DNA of 64,000 bases from Micrasema longulum (GCA_022494885.1 JAGVSM010005027.1:1-64000), one strand, 5' to 3'; positions 1-11,381 are shown, counted from the stretch's first letter. The notes: generated by a model from the sequence alone, not told the origin. Made by a program: numbers and translations.

Positions 1-85
1 GATATTCTATCTTTTGCTTGAGGTAACACAATGTTCATCACCGCGTGTAAAAGAATTTTCTGGCACAGCCTTAAGAGTTAAATCC
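1..85 (+). repeat. Family F element, right end only
   Basis: TCTATCTTTTGCTTGAGGTA and GCACAGCCTTAAGAGTTAAA match the right end of the F copy at 27140-27585. The rest lies outside the window. Confidence 0.6.
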
Positions 86-944
86 GATACAATATGCAAA
101 TTAATTAATCGTATTGAAATCACTGAAATTGACATTTGTGACAGCAGATTGTTTAGGTTTTAGAAATAAATACAAACTACGTTTTTCAGTTAATTTATTG
201 ATTTAAAAAATAATTATAAATATTTTTATCACAAACGTTATTAATTTGTTTATTCAACATATCTTTTATTGTTTTTTCATTTAAAAATTTGTTTCTTATC
301 AGTTTTTGTATGTAATTTATACCACATTTAAATGTCCAGTTTTATGTGATTATTTATATTTTTTAACATTATTTTTCATTACTCACAAGTACTCACGCTT
401 CACAAAGCGAATCGATAAACTTCTTGTTATCAAAATATCTAGTGACCTCCAAAATGATACACTTTTTGCTTGGTATTTTTTCGTGAACTTTTAAGTCCAG
501 TGAGCTGAAGTAAAAAACCTAAGAGGGTTGGACATCTTTGAATGGATACTTGGCTTAGGGTTTTTACTATCTCGCTAAGGGTTGGGACTAACTTGCTAAG
601 GGGGTGAGATGGCCGCACGTTTTCAATTAATGAAAGATTCTTTTCAGGCTTTTGGGATAAGTTGTTAAGAACAGAATCATAGAACGTTTAAATGTTGAGA
701 GAATTTTCTCTTTTTACATTAGTTTATTTTCGGAAAGTATTTGAAACGTTAAAAGACCTGCCAAAGTTGTCTTGAAGTGTTTGTTGAACTTTCGTTTATT
801 GAATTGAAATTGTAATTAAAAACTATAATAATATCACCTATGCAACTGAATATTCAGAATTTTATATGTGTAACAATATTTCATTAATTTATGTTTTTAT
901 ATTCAAATGCCGTTTAAAAAAAAAATACCCCATAATCTCAGTTC
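86..944. other. Unannotated AT-rich stretch
   Basis: No coding signal or repeat family member is recognised. Short direct echoes (TTGCTAAGGGGGTGAGATG near 590) are not explained. Confidence 0.4.
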
Positions 945-1175
945 AGCATCAAACATTTATGGCACTTAAAATGCATAGGGTTGGCATTAGTTCACCAAAT
1001 GCACCGTATCGCAATAATCTGTTAGATGAAGGTAAGGTGATCAGTCTCACGCTTTAGATGCCAGTCCAGGGACATTAAAAATTAACAAATATTTCATCTC
1101 GACTTTCCAGGAATCGAACCCAAGATCTCTATTATGGTAGTCAAACGCGCAGATCTACTTCATTACTAAATGGAC
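945..1175 (-). repeat. tRNA-derived SINE family 1 copy, diverged
   Basis: It carries the family body (GATGAAGGTAAGGTGATCAG, GATGCCAGTCCAGGGACAT) and a B-box remnant GGAATCGAACCCAAGATCTC. An A-tract and small insertions separate the two parts. Confidence 0.75.
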
Positions 1176-1179
1176 TTTT

Positions 1180-2160
1180 CTCGACTTGATTTTGAATTTT
1201 TTTTAGGATTTTTACCTAAGAGTAGAAATCGAGTTGAAAACAATCGTCCACGGATCTGGTTTTATTTTCGCAACTGTTTTTTTTTCCCTGGACATATATT
1301 CAATACTTTATCTATCTTGAAATTTAAATTTATACAAAATTAATCTGTACATTTCTTACATCCATTATCTACCTGGATTTCACAATATTTGTAAATAATA
1401 TTTTACTGTCTTTGATTTTTTTTTATTGTTTCGTTTCTAGTTTTTATTGCTTAGTAAAATTGCTTTTTTTGTAATAATATAAAATGTATGTTCAAAATAG
1501 ACTTTACCGTTTATTTAAAAAAATAATTTTAAAAAGTACAAAATAAAATAAAATGTCACATTATTTTATTTCACAATTCAATTTTGGGGGGGCACAAGCA
1601 ATGCACCAATCACATTTGCTTTAGATCAATGCATATTGATTTATAGGGGTTGTATGGATGACGGCTAAATAGGTGCTTTAGTACATATTATTATTTGTGG
1701 ATAGTTAATAGTGGGGATGAATTTGTAAATTGTACCCAATGACGTCTACATAAATGGGAGAAATCATTTTGATTGAAAAGCTTAAAGCCAATAATAATTC
1801 CACAATTTAAATTGTACATCCAAATGAGTCCAAATCATCATAATCATTATTTTACCAGCGCTTTTTTGAGCATGTTTAAACCAATGTAGACAAATACTGG
1901 ATTTTATTGAGAATAAAATGCAAAATATAGTATATCACTGTCCCTGGGTCTTGAATATGATAGGAATATAAAATTTATCTTCAAGATAATCTTTAAAGTA
2001 AAATTAAGTAAGCTGTTTAAAAAATATATTATGATTACATTTTTTTTCTAAACATGTTCAACTACCGGTTACCAACGAAGATATTTTGATTTTTCATACA
2101 AATATACACACTTTCCTACATAAATATTGATATTAGTTTATACCGTCTCGAGATTTACCG
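1180..2160. other. Unannotated AT-rich stretch
   Basis: TTTTTACCTAAGAGTAGAAATCG at about 1210 is a dispersed word also seen near 12552 and 42934. Nothing else is identified. Confidence 0.4.
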
Positions 2161-2164
2161 AAGA

Positions 2165-2325
2165 AGATAGTCGTTCATAATCCCGGCCCTGGACTGGAAC
2201 CTAACTGGAGTGTCACATTGATCACATTATCTCCATGTAGCAGATGATCAAGGAACATTGCATTTGGTGTATTCATGTAGTGCAGTGCCCTATGCACCAT
2301 GAGGTGAAAATATGATTATAATTTT
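2165..2325 (+). repeat. tRNA-derived SINE family 1, fragment
   Basis: It shares CCTGGACTGGAACCT and GTGCCCTATGCACCATGAGG with the family body in plus orientation. No head is visible. Confidence 0.65.
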
Positions 2326-2329
2326 GAAA

Positions 2330-2990
2330 GTACTTACTTGAGATGGGAATATAACTTTTAACAAAACTAAAAAAATCAATTATTTTTTGTTACAAATCGT
2401 TTTATTGCTTTTCAAAATATATTCTTAAGTTTTATACTTTGCTTGTGCTTTAACCGATTTTCGAAACAGTTCAACCTTCTGAAAGTGGTATCTTCAAAAC
2501 ATGATTTTGAAAGACTTCAATAGCTTTTTGAAGTGATGAAAATTCCTATCCAACTGTTTTATTATTTCAAATAATGAATTGTTTGACTTGCTTTGTGAGA
2601 GCTGGCATTTTCACAGTGAAGGATAATGCAACAATTTTGTTTGTTTTTCTAGACATATTTTAGGAAGTCATATTTAAACCGCAAACACCTATTGACGCAT
2701 CACTGGTTTTCACACTTTGATACTCGGTAATTAACAAATCTTCAACCCTTAACCGAGGACTTTGATGAGGTCCTCAATTAAGGTTTTGAGTGTGATCGTA
2801 AACACTCCAGCATTATTGGTGTCACCCTGGTGCCCGCACATCCAAAGGTACTAACAAAACACATGACAAACCAAACACAATATTTTTCACCGTAAACATG
2901 AAGACAGTGGCCGCGATTACAAACGTTATCTTTATCGGTACATATCGAGACGGTATAAACTAACATCAATAATTATGCACGAAAACGTGT
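2330..2990. other. Unannotated stretch
   Basis: A small inverted phrase (AACCGAGGACTTTGATGAGG TCCTCAATTAAGG) occurs at about 2750. No gene is seen. Confidence 0.4.
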
Positions 2991-2994
2991 AGTG

Positions 2995-3200
2995 ACCTAA
3001 TAGAGTCGCCTTTACGGAGAAAAACCATTGAATGATTATTGACCACGAAGTAAGCTGCAGATTACAGCAATACAGTGGGCCATAAATACTTAGAGAATTG
3101 CAAGCGGTAGAGAATTGCAAGCGCAAACTAAAACCGTCCATTACATGTTTGTTGTTAAACTAAAAACCAAACTAAAACCAAACCGAAAATTTGGAACGCA
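2995..3200 (+). repeat. Dispersed family H copy
   Basis: TAATAGAGTCGCCTTTACGG, GATTACAGCAATACAGTGGG and AGAGAATTGCAAGCG match 9655-9885 in order. The function is unknown. Confidence 0.7.
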
Positions 3201-3311
3201 TTAAGCTTAAGGCTTCTCTAGAAAATTATTACTCTGATGTTTATGCGTAGAAAAATTCAAAGTATCTTCGCCGTAACCTGTGATATAACATGTTAAAAAA
3301 AATAAATACTT

Positions 3312-4080
3312 TTATTTTAAAATAGAAAATGAAAAACTTAATGAACTCACTGAAATTAAATATTTAGGTGTAATATTGAATTCAAAACTTACATTTCACC
3401 AAAACGCTAAAATGGTAATAAATAAGATTGCAAAAAAAATATCAATTTTGGGAAGGATCAGAAGATTTATTGATAAGGACTCTTGCAAAACTATTTACAA
3501 AGCAATTTATTGAACCACACGTTAACTACTGTAGTAGCATTTTATTTTTATCAAACAAAGAAAACATAGATAAACTAACTGTATTACAAAATAAAGCCTT
3601 TAGAATCATTTTGAAAAAAAACAGATACACGAGGGTAAAGTCGATGGTAAATGAAATGAAGTTATTAACATATAAACAAATAATATTTTACAATACAATG
3701 ATATTTGTTCATAAAATTATAAACTCTAATAAAAAAACAGAATTTTGGAAAAATTGATCGGAACCAGCATGAACACGATCACAATACTAGAGAAAAGAAC
3801 AAAATTAGACTTCCATTTAGGAAAAAGGCAAAGTCACAAAATTAAATTTTATTTAAAGCAATTAAAAAGTATTACGAAATGGAAAAAAATATTAATGAAG
3901 AAAAAAACATATCAAAATTTAAAATAATGGTCAAGACATATGTGATTAACAACTTATAAATTAAATATATTTGCAATGTTATTATAAGAACACACATAAC
4001 AATATGTATGATATGTGTGCCCTACTTTAAGATTTAAATTTTAAAAAAATTAAAAAAATACTTTAGTTCTTATCATTTAC
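3312..4080 (+). pseudogene. CR1/Jockey-like LINE, C-terminal reverse-transcriptase fragment
   Basis: This broken reading frame shows the end of a LINE polymerase. Motifs in order are EIKYLGVILNSKLTFH (the post-catalytic KxLGV motif), then after a frameshift FIEPHVNYCSSILF, and NTREKNKIRLPFRKKAK and FKAIKKYYEMEKNI near the C-terminus. The catalytic domain is missing, as expected for a 5'-truncated insertion. Several frameshifts show it is dead. Its 3' end continues to about 4625 and is interrupted by SINE family 3. Similar pieces occur at 35080 and on the minus strand at 54950. Confidence 0.8.
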
Positions 4081-4089
4081 TCAAATATT

Positions 4090-4227
4090 CAAATTTCCAG
4101 ATCATTTCCTAAGAGTCGTAAATAACTTGTGCTGGAAAAATGGAAATCGTGTCGTGGTAAAGTGGGATTAAAACCTCGGACCTTTAGCCCGTAAGTTTAC
4201 CATACTACCACGGGATCACAACCCGGT
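4090..4227 (-). repeat. tRNA-derived SINE family 3
   Basis: Read on the minus strand it starts CCGGGTTGTGATCCCGTGGT with A-box-like GGTAGTATGGTAAACTT and B-box-like CCGAGGTTTTAATCCCAC. It splits the 3' part of the LINE at 3312-4625. Confidence 0.65.
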
Positions 4228-4625
4228 AATAAATTGTAAACATATTCTATTTTTCATACGGAAAACTTAATTTTTCATTGTTGATGAAATTGAAAATACA
4301 TTCTGACTTTCCAATCTTTCCGTATGTACGTATGTGTGTATGTACATGTGTATATATGTGTATATTTATATACATGTGTGTATTTATGTGTATGTCTGTA
4401 TGTATATGAATCAAAATGTGTATCCGAATAAGGTTATATTTTGTTTGTCTGTGCTCTATATTAATTTGTTAACTATTATTTTTATTTTATTTTTTATAAT
4501 ATATTAAAATGTAATTGCCTAGCTTGGAACGGGGTATGTATCCTTGTTAGCTGGGCAAAGTGAACATGGAATTGTATTTTGATAAAGAGTGTGAATAAAT
4601 AAATTAAAAAAATAAATTTAAAAAA
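4228..4625 (+). repeat. LINE 3' UTR and tail with GT-rich minisatellite
   Basis: GT/AT-alternating sequence fills 4320-4400. The end (CGGGGTATGTATCCTTGTTA, AGCTGGGCAAAGTGAACA, then AATAAATAAATT) recurs at 57011-57110, so it is the 3' terminus of the LINE that starts at 3312. Confidence 0.7.
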
Positions 4626-4845
4626 AAATACTTTCCCAGCTCCGATGGGCTCAAAAATTTGTCAGTTCACCAATCAGAATGCCTTACATGCAGGAGTCCT
4701 CAAATTCTAGGCATTAAGACAAAGTAAGGTTCTTAATCAACGGTGCATACAAACACTTTTTTTTTCAGGAATGTTTTTAGTGCTCACGTAATGGAGAATA
4801 ACACATTTAAACCATTAAAACTTGGCTTTAATTTTATCTTTCCAT

Positions 4846-4965
4846 TTTAAATTTTAATTCTTAATTTTAACTTTTAATTTTAACTTTTCATTGAAACTTT
4901 AAATTTGAATTTTAACTTTTACTTTTAATTTTAACATTTAATTTCAACTCTTAATTTATACTTAT
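4846..4965 (+). repeat. AT minisatellite, TTTTAACTTTTAATT-like units
   Basis: Imperfect units of about 14-15 bases built on TTTTAATTTTAACTTTTAAT repeat across this stretch. Confidence 0.75.
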
Positions 4966-4969
4966 TTAT

Positions 4970-5799
4970 ATGTACATCTACTACCTGCATCTAATCAATT
5001 ATTGTTAAAGTTGGAGCTATACAATGTCTTCTCCCTTTTATGTACATTTTGTTAAAAAAAAAATCATTTTTAGAATTTAATTTTTTCCCCTCTCCTCCTG
5101 CATTCATAATAAATTAGTGTGAAATCTGTAATTGGTCTTACTTTTTTAAAATTTTTCTTTTGTACCTTGTATTTATATACAGATTGTATGATTTCTTTAA
5201 TAAATAAAATAAAATAAAACATAATTTGCCGAAATTGTGGTTTAAAACATTTGCCTTAAACGCAGTCGATATGCAAATTGACTCAAATTATAATTTGCTT
5301 TATTAGAGATTAAATAGTATTATTTAAATAATAATTTAATGCATACTGAATAAAATTAGTAAATAATGGTGGCATAATTTTCACAATAGAACATAATTTA
5401 GAAGTTTTAATTCCTCCATTGGAATCAACGCATTAAAATTCGCACTACACATCGCATACGCCATTCAACCCCATTAAAATCACCCCCACTCCAACACTAT
5501 TGATGATTCCTAATTCAAAATGGCCGACTGAATGATGCCATGAAAGGGAGGGGGGGGGAGTAATTCTAATATGGGAAAACTGCAAACCAATTTACTGTAG
5601 CTGGAACATACTTGTTACCGATAATTATGCTTGATGGATATTTATTTAATCAGAAAACGAAAACATTTTCGGGAAGAGAATATTTCAGTTTAGGCACTTA
5701 CAGGACATATGATTTATCATTTGCTAGTTAAAGCGATCGTATTACATGCTGTGTAACATTTCAGTATTCCTTCATTGTTTAATCATCAACGTTCAACCC
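4970..5799. other. Unannotated AT-rich stretch with a LINE-type poly(A) end
   Basis: TTTAATAAATAAAATAAAATA at about 5196 looks like a LINE 3' terminus without a readable frame. The remainder is featureless. Confidence 0.35.
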
Positions 5800-5944
5800 T
5801 CATTCAGTGGTTCATAAGGCTCTGCATTAGTACACTAAATGCAGCGTGCGTATATTGATCATATGTTACAAGAAGATAGGCGATCAGCCTTTCGCCTCAG
5901 TCCAGTCACATGAAATATTGTAGTGTAGAACAACCTTTTTACCA
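5800..5944 (-). repeat. tRNA-derived SINE family 1, fragment cut by an inverted-repeat element
   Basis: GGCTCTGCATTAGTACACTA and GGCGATCAGCCTTTCGCCTC match the family body. The copy stops where the inverted-repeat element at 5945 begins, so the latter probably inserted into the SINE. Confidence 0.7.
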
Positions 5945-6320
5945 ATATATCACAACAGAGATGAAAAACACTTTTGAGAAGTGAATATAGAAATCTGGTC
6001 ATCCACGGGGCTTTTAACCTGTTATTGGCTGGTTTACGCTGTATATGTACGCAATGAAATTCAGCTCTTCAACTTCACAAACATCAGATGGAAGAAAAAG
6101 AAAAAATATAGTCGTTCAAATAAAGGGAGAACGGTGAATATTACACAGTGCGTAAAGTGGCCACTTAAACCAGACAATGATAGGTTATAAACCCTGCAGA
6201 TGAGCAGATTTCTATATTCAGTTCTCAAAAGTGTTTTACAGCTCTGTTGAGATATTTTGGTATTAATGACTCCCCAGGGGGTTGAATCCAGTTCTTGTCT
6301 GCAGGAATTCGGACAAACTT
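5945..6320. mobile_element. Inverted-repeat (foldback/MITE-like) element
   Basis: The left half (ACAACAGAGATGAAAAACAC ... CCTGTTATTGGCTGGTTTA) is repeated in inverse orientation in the right half (AAAGTGGCCACTTAAACCAG ... AAAAGTGTTTTACAGCTCTG). The right terminal part (ACTCCCCAGGGGGTTGAATC, CAGTTCTTGTCTGCAGGAAT) matches the termini of other copies. The element inserted in a SINE family 1 copy. No transposase frame is present. Confidence 0.75.
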
Positions 6321-6419
6321 AAAACGTTGCTGACAACCTTTTTATTCAATATTTTGGGTCGATCTTCACAGGAATCCAACCCAGGACCTCAAGAATGGGA
6401 GGCAAACGCCCCAACCAGA

Positions 6420-6485
6420 TCTAGATTTATTTCACACACAGAACTGTATTATTTACCCGCCCAGACACAAAGAGAAATATAGCTT
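6420..6485 (+). repeat. Dispersed word block (CACACAGAACTGTAT type)
   Basis: TTTCACACACAGAACTGTAT with ACCCGCCCAGACACA recurs at 13160-13205 and 42990-43030, and in inverse at 6780-6835, 37105-37150 and 48535-48585. It seems to be the end of another SINE-like family. Confidence 0.6.
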
Positions 6486-6489
6486 AGGT

Positions 6490-7013
6490 GTGTCGAATAC
6501 TCTTATAACTAAGAATCATCGTTTTACCATCGCATGATGTAAAGTCACTACTCACGATGTAATTTTCTTCAATATGTGCTTTAGCTACGTAGCGTAAAAT
6601 ACATAGCTGTTTCTATCATTATACGTCATTTTGATCATTACACCCACATGTTTTATGTATATGACAGAACGTCTGATTTATTATTGGCTTATTTTGTAGG
6701 TACAGTTAGGATACAACTTAAAAACCCACACAAAAGAGCGAAATTTATTTAAACTTCGTCAATTTCATCATTATTTTCTTCGTGTCCAGGCAGATAAAGA
6801 ACACAGTTCTGTGTATAAAATTGAACCAGAATTCTGAACAAACGCATTTATGTTTTCAAGTAAAAAAACAAAAAAGGCGAATGTATTATTATTTATTTAT
6901 TTTACAGAAACAAACAGTCGACAATGATATAATAACATAAAAAAGATACTGTTCAAAGACAAACCAGCGAAGTTTCTAAATAAAAAAATTACATATTAAA
7001 TTGTGGTACAACA
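6490..7013. other. Stretch with an inverted dispersed word block
   Basis: GTGTCCAGGCAGATAAAGAA CACAGTTCTGTG at about 6782 is the inverse of the block at 6420. No gene is visible. Confidence 0.4.
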
Positions 7014-7110
7014 AAAGGGTGTGTTTATGTGTATTTGTATGAAAATAAGTGTATAGGTGTGTTTGTGTGTATGTGGAAGAAAGTGTTCAGGTGTGTGTAA
7101 GTGTGATCAT
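7014..7110 (+). repeat. GT-rich minisatellite
   Basis: GGGTGTGTTTATGTGTATTT then GTATGAAAATAAGTGTATAG. The same phrase recurs at 59748-59800, so it is part of a dispersed element and not a random run. Confidence 0.7.
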
Positions 7111-7189
7111 CATTAAATAGCAAGTGGGGTCGTATCACAGCCAGAAAGAATCAGTCTTAACCTATTTTTATATAAATTATTATGAAAAT

Positions 7190-7275
7190 AAAACTTTGTT
7201 ATCGGTGTTACACAATTTTATTCTTTTACAAAAACACAACTATAGTTTCGGGAGAGCACTCCTCCCATCGACGGG
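7190..7275 (+). repeat. Family I half copy
   Basis: CTTTGTTATCGGTGTTACAC, AGTTTCGGGAGAGCACTCCT and CCCATCGACGGGTGAT match the arm and core of 10792-10960. Confidence 0.7.
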
Positions 7276-7374
7276 TGATATAAAACTAATATAATAAACA
7301 CAGAATATTGTTCATAATGTCATCGAATCTAAACATATTTCTTAAATTCTTCCATTTGTTGATTTTAGTGAAGT

Positions 7375-7499
7375 TGAAGAGCTGAAACCTTAATTGTTGT
7401 GAAGAGATTCATCTGACTGAATTATTTCACATACTAGGCAACGCCTGAAAATAATTTTTCAATTTTTAAACTTCTTCTTGGACCAGTTGGTTTCATTAC
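7375..7499 (+). repeat. Module associated with the inverted-repeat family
   Basis: GAGCTGAAACCTTAATTGTT and ACTAGGCAACGCCTGAAAAT recur at 8908-8985, 9193-9295 and, reversed, at 39835-39935. It is usually found beside or within the inverted-repeat elements. Confidence 0.65.
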
Positions 7500-7775
7500 A
7501 ATATTTGAGTTTGTCCAAATGTTCGCAGACAAAAGACTGGATTTCACCACCTCGGGAGTCATTAAGATTAAAAAACTACAACAGGGATGGAGAATACCTT
7601 TAACTAGGGAATATGGAAGTCAAGGCATTTACAGGGCCTATGACCTGTTATTGGCTGGTTTAAGTGACCACTTTACACAATGATCTTAATGACTCCCGAG
7701 GGGGTGAAATCCAGTCTTTTTTCTGCGAACATTTGGACAAACTCAAATATTGTATATGTATGTGCAATTTAAAAC
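7500..7775. mobile_element. Inverted-repeat element with long TIRs, best-delimited copy
   Basis: The left arm (about 7498-7568, ATATTTGAGTTTGTCCAAAT, GACTGGATTTCACCACCTCG) is repeated in inverse at about 7680-7771 (GACTCCCGAGGGGGTGAAAT, CATTTGGACAAACTCAAATA). The interior has the family core GGGCCTATGACCTGTTATTG. There is no coding capacity. I could not fix a target-site duplication because the outermost bases are themselves palindromic. Confidence 0.8.
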
Positions 7776-8486
7776 AGTGTCAAAAAAAATGTTTGTTTAT
7801 TATTTTTTATTTATTTCGTTACCAAAAAAGACTTGATTTACTTGTATTTAATTTTTTTAAACTTTTATTTTATTGGTATTTTTATGATTTTTAAAAAATA
7901 TTTTATGTAAACATTATTATAGTGTGTTACCAAAATGTTTAAAGAGAAAAATCCCTGCAAAAAAACTGCTTTTGCAGTTTGGCGGGAATTAAAAAAAATT
8001 GTTTAGAAGAATGCTTATGTGAAAAAAAAAAAAAAAAAGAATACATGTTACTTAAACATAAATAATATAGTATAATACATAATAAAATAAATATAAAGCA
8101 ATAAAGTGCATAAATATATAAATAATATGTGTACCAATTATATAATGTTTCGGAGAAGCATATTACACATTAATGTGGTGTGTTTTAGGTATTTTTACGT
8201 TGAAAATAAATAAATATTGTTGTTTCGTTGGTTGTTTTACACTCCTCGAATGCAGGAAGCAAGCTGCATGAGAAACACACGACCTATCCAACATTGAACG
8301 CGTTGCGAATTGAATTTTTCCCGCTTCTTCGGCCGTCGTGCATTTTTGGTCCAGAGACTCGGCATCTCAAGGCATTGCCCCTCGGTGGAGTAAAAATACA
8401 TTATTGCAAACTGGATAATGCACGCAACGGCAATATGCACCCAGGACCGCACCGACAGATGACCTAGAGCTCAAATTCGAACCCAA

Positions 8487-8664
8487 TCATGTTTGAGTAT
8501 GTTCAAATGCTTGCAGACTGGCTGGATTTCATCCCTAGGGAATTATTCACATTTAAATTTATTTCAACAGAGCGGGAAAACATTATTGAGAAGGGAGTAT
8601 GGAAATCTAGGCATTTACAGGACTTATCACCTGGCATTGACTGGTTTAAGTGTGTGAAAATCAT
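8487..8664 (+). mobile_element. Inverted-repeat element, half copy
   Basis: The terminal part (GAGTATGTTCAAATGCTTGC, CTGGATTTCATCCCTAGGGA) is followed by the core (TGGAAATCTAGGCATTTACA). It breaks off at a perfect palindrome at 8665-8700. Confidence 0.75.
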
Positions 8665-8700
8665 CACAAATAACATCAATCAGGATTGATGTTATTTGTG
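8665..8700. repeat. Perfect 17-bp palindrome
   Basis: CACAAATAACATCAATC and GATTGATGTTATTTGTG face each other around two bases. It lies at the junction between the half inverted-repeat element and family G. Confidence 0.9.
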
Positions 8701-8895
8701 TAGATAGGTAGTATTCTTGAGCTTCTTTACTCTCTAGAGAGTGATTAATTTGAAGATTTTAATTTATTTTTGGCAATAATGGCAACACTGATGGTTAAAC
8801 GTCAAATGGCGTATAAAACTGCTTCAAAAATGGAAAAAAACAAAAACAATTTGGTCAATTCAACCTAATTAAGTGTTTTTGGTAATGCTTAATGT
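8679..8895 (+). repeat. Dispersed family G copy
   Basis: It is nearly identical to 13335-13550 (ATTGATGTTATTTGTGTAGA ... GGCAATAATGGCAACACTGA ... GGTAATGCTTAATGT). No coding frame is visible. Minus-strand, more diverged copies occur at 33870-34012 and 32070-32185. Confidence 0.85.
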
Positions 8896-8904
8896 CGCAA
8901 TAAG

Positions 8905-9360
8905 TAAAAGAGCTGAAACCTTAATCATGTGTGTGAAAATCATCCGGCTGAAACAATTCACCTATGATTCTTCTTTTACAGGTAGTTAATTCAACAATGT
9001 TTTGAGTATGTCCACATACTTGCAGACTGGCTGGATGTTCTCCCTAGGGAGTTGTTCATATTTAAATTTGTTGCAACAGAGAGAAAAAACACAACTTTTA
9101 AGAAGCCACTTTACACACTGTGTAACATTCACTATTCTGCCCATATTTAAACAACCACATTTCCTCAACACTTCCATCTGTCGACTTTTGTGAATCAAAG
9201 GAGCCGAAACATTTATTGTGTGGGTGAGATTCATCCGGCTGAACCAAATCACCTACTAGGCAACGCCTGAAAACAATTTTCCAATTTTTATACTTCTTAT
9301 TTTACCAGGTAGTTAATTCAACCAGACAGCCAGTCTGCAAGCTTTTGGACAATTATTTAT
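8905..9360. mobile_element. Composite inverted-repeat element cluster
   Basis: This holds a module copy (8908-8985), a terminal part (TTTTGAGTATGTCCACATAC, TGGATGTTCTCCCTAGGGAG), a core with a deletion (AAGCCACTTTACACACTGTG), a second module (9193-9295) and an inverted end (CAGACAGCCAGTCTGCAAGC). It seems to be two or more overlapping insertions. Confidence 0.65.
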
Positions 9361-9654
9361 TAATTCATTCAAAATTACACTAGTTAAAATATGAATGAAC
9401 TTACAACGGATTTTTAGGCTATGCCCGTGTCAAGACACAATAAATAACAATAAAAATACATGGTAAAATTAATTAGATCAAATTATAATGGCATGTGATG
9501 CAATAGAATAACAATCTAGAAAAATAGGTTTAAGTAATAAATAATAAAACTCCAAAGAATACAATGCAAAAAAGATAATCATAAATAATTATAAGACATA
9601 CTCAAACATTGTTGTCAATTATCACAAAAGCATTAATACGAATAAAACCAATAG
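9361..9654. other. AT-rich stretch
   Basis: Nothing recognisable apart from AATAA-rich runs. Confidence 0.4.
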
Positions 9655-9885
9655 GCTAATAAAGTCGCCCATACGGACAACTCCTAACTCCATAAAACCA
9701 AAGACCTGTGTTGAGTTGGGACGAATATATGCAAAACGCGTCAACAACAACTATGAAGTTAACTACAGTTTACAGCAATACAACGGGCGGTATGTACTCA
9801 GGTCGAGAATTACAAGCGCCAACCAAAACCTCCCGTTACACGTTTGTAAATAAATACCAAGCCAAAAATTTAAAACGCTTTTGTT
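9655..9885 (+). repeat. Dispersed family H copy
   Basis: CTAATAAAGTCGCCCATACG, GTTTACAGCAATACAACGGG and GAGAATTACAAGCGCCAAC correspond to 2995-3200. Open frames inside it are short and not conserved between copies. Confidence 0.7.
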
Positions 9886-10079
9886 TTATGCAATAGAACT
9901 AAAGTGCTTTTTTTTTAGCGGGAGCGAGCATTATGCTTATAATTTTTCAAGATCAATAAAAATTGTAACAAAATATTTATTTTTTACCAGTTAGAACCAA
10001 AAATGTAATAAAGCATTTCTTAGTTCTGCCCTGTTTTTTAAATCACTAATTCAGAATTCAAAAAACGAATAAACTCAAA

Positions 10080-10390
10080 AAGTTCCCGCGTAAGACGAAA
10101 ATAGGCGCTGCAGTGCGTACGCGAAGAATGCGCCATTTTATTTCCATTTGTTATTTCGCGGTCTTTTTTTAAAAATAAAAATGGCGGCTTATAAAATGGT
10201 CTCGGGTTCGATGATCGAGCTTGTTCGGTTCATTGACATCCGAGTTGGTGTCTCTCTCTAACTTTGTTTGAGTTAGTGAAGTTTTTCTATCGTTATACTG
10301 CTCTAGCGGCACTGAAAAATCAAACCAACAAGAGCAATTCGCGTTGTTACTTTTAAGGCGTCGACAACCTTTTTTTCGCATTTATTTTTT
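10080..10390. promoter_or_regulatory. GC-richer island with YY1/Pho-like motifs
   Basis: GCGCCATTTTA (10130) and AAAATGGCGGC (10178) match the GCCAT-core of YY1/Pholike sites. CpG-bearing words such as GCGTACGCG are unusually dense for this window. The role as promoter or regulatory element of the zinc-finger gene is inference. Confidence 0.3.
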
Positions 10391-10791
10391 CGAATTCGAA
10401 AATGTACTCACAAAAAAGAATACGAAAGTATTAAAATGAAAGCATGGCAAATATCTCTAACAATACAATGGAAACACTTAAAAATCTAAATAAGTGGCAT
10501 TATCTAATTAGGTACCTACAGTGCATGAAAATCTTTAATGTCCTTTGTTTGTGTGTGCGTTGTAGATAGTTTTTAAATAAAATATTATACATAGTGTGCA
10601 TCCTAACTCAAACGAAATTTGTTACTTGTTTTACCGACAGGCACTAACACATAATTATAGGCTGTTAAACATTAGAACGCACCGTTTGTATGTAGGTATG
10701 ACGTATGTAAGTTGAGTCCGTTTATTTTCAAATTAAAATAACTTAATTGAATCGGCATTCACTTCGTATAACTTTATTATAAATTATTTTA
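10391..10791. other. AT-rich stretch
   Basis: No coding or repeat signal is recognised. Confidence 0.4.
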
Positions 10792-10960
10792 AAAATAAAA
10801 CTTTGTTATTAGTGTTACACAGTTTTATTCATATACAAGAACACTACTCCTCCCATTGACTGGTGATTAAAAGGCGGAGTGCTCTCCCGAAACTGTAGAA
10901 GTGTTCTCGTATAAGAATGAAATTGTGCAACACTATAAACAAAGATTTATTTTCAAAAAG
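10792..10960. repeat. Palindromic repeat (family I)
   Basis: CTTTGTTATTAGTGTTACAC ... ATACAAGAACACTACT faces GAAGTGTTCTCGTATAAGAA ... GCAACACTATAAACAAAG. The interior includes GGAGTGCTCTCCCGAAACTG. A half copy is at 7190-7275 (GTTTCGGGAGAGCACTCC). Confidence 0.75.
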
Positions 10961-11292
10961 AGATCCCAGCAGAATGCTGGTACGAGGTTTTCCTGTAATT
11001 TGAATTATTTAATACCAAAAACACGTACAACTTTCGTTCAGAGTAATTTCTCTTTTGTGGCTCAAAACGATTTTCATTTTCAGGAGAGTTGTACAAGTTT
11101 GGATTTTATCTGGGGGAAGAGACCATTGCAGGAGACTGTTGCGAGACATTGCATAGACTTACAAATTAATTTATCAACGGACTTCCATTAAAAAAAATGG
11201 CAAACACAAATCTTTATAATACATCAGACACAATCGAAATAAAATACAAAAAAAGAAAATTAAAGCTAGGACATTTTTTCAAAAATAATTAC

Positions 11293-11381
11293 TACCTCAA
11301 GACAAGATCTGGTCTATCTTAGTAATTGTTTAAAGCTAGAAAGACTTACACCAAAAAAGTCCAGATCTTGTCTCGAGTTTA
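11293..11381. repeat. Short hairpin
   Basis: TCAAGACAAGATCTGG and CCAGATCTTGTCTCGA are complementary except near the ends, about 50 bases apart. Confidence 0.7.

Noticed and set aside
8228..8467. Overlapping open frames on both strands
   Set aside because: No recognisable domain, no second copy, and the length is within chance for this region.
10169..10381. Minus-strand open frame of 70 codons in the GC-richer island
   Set aside because: No motif; the higher GC content alone lengthens chance frames.
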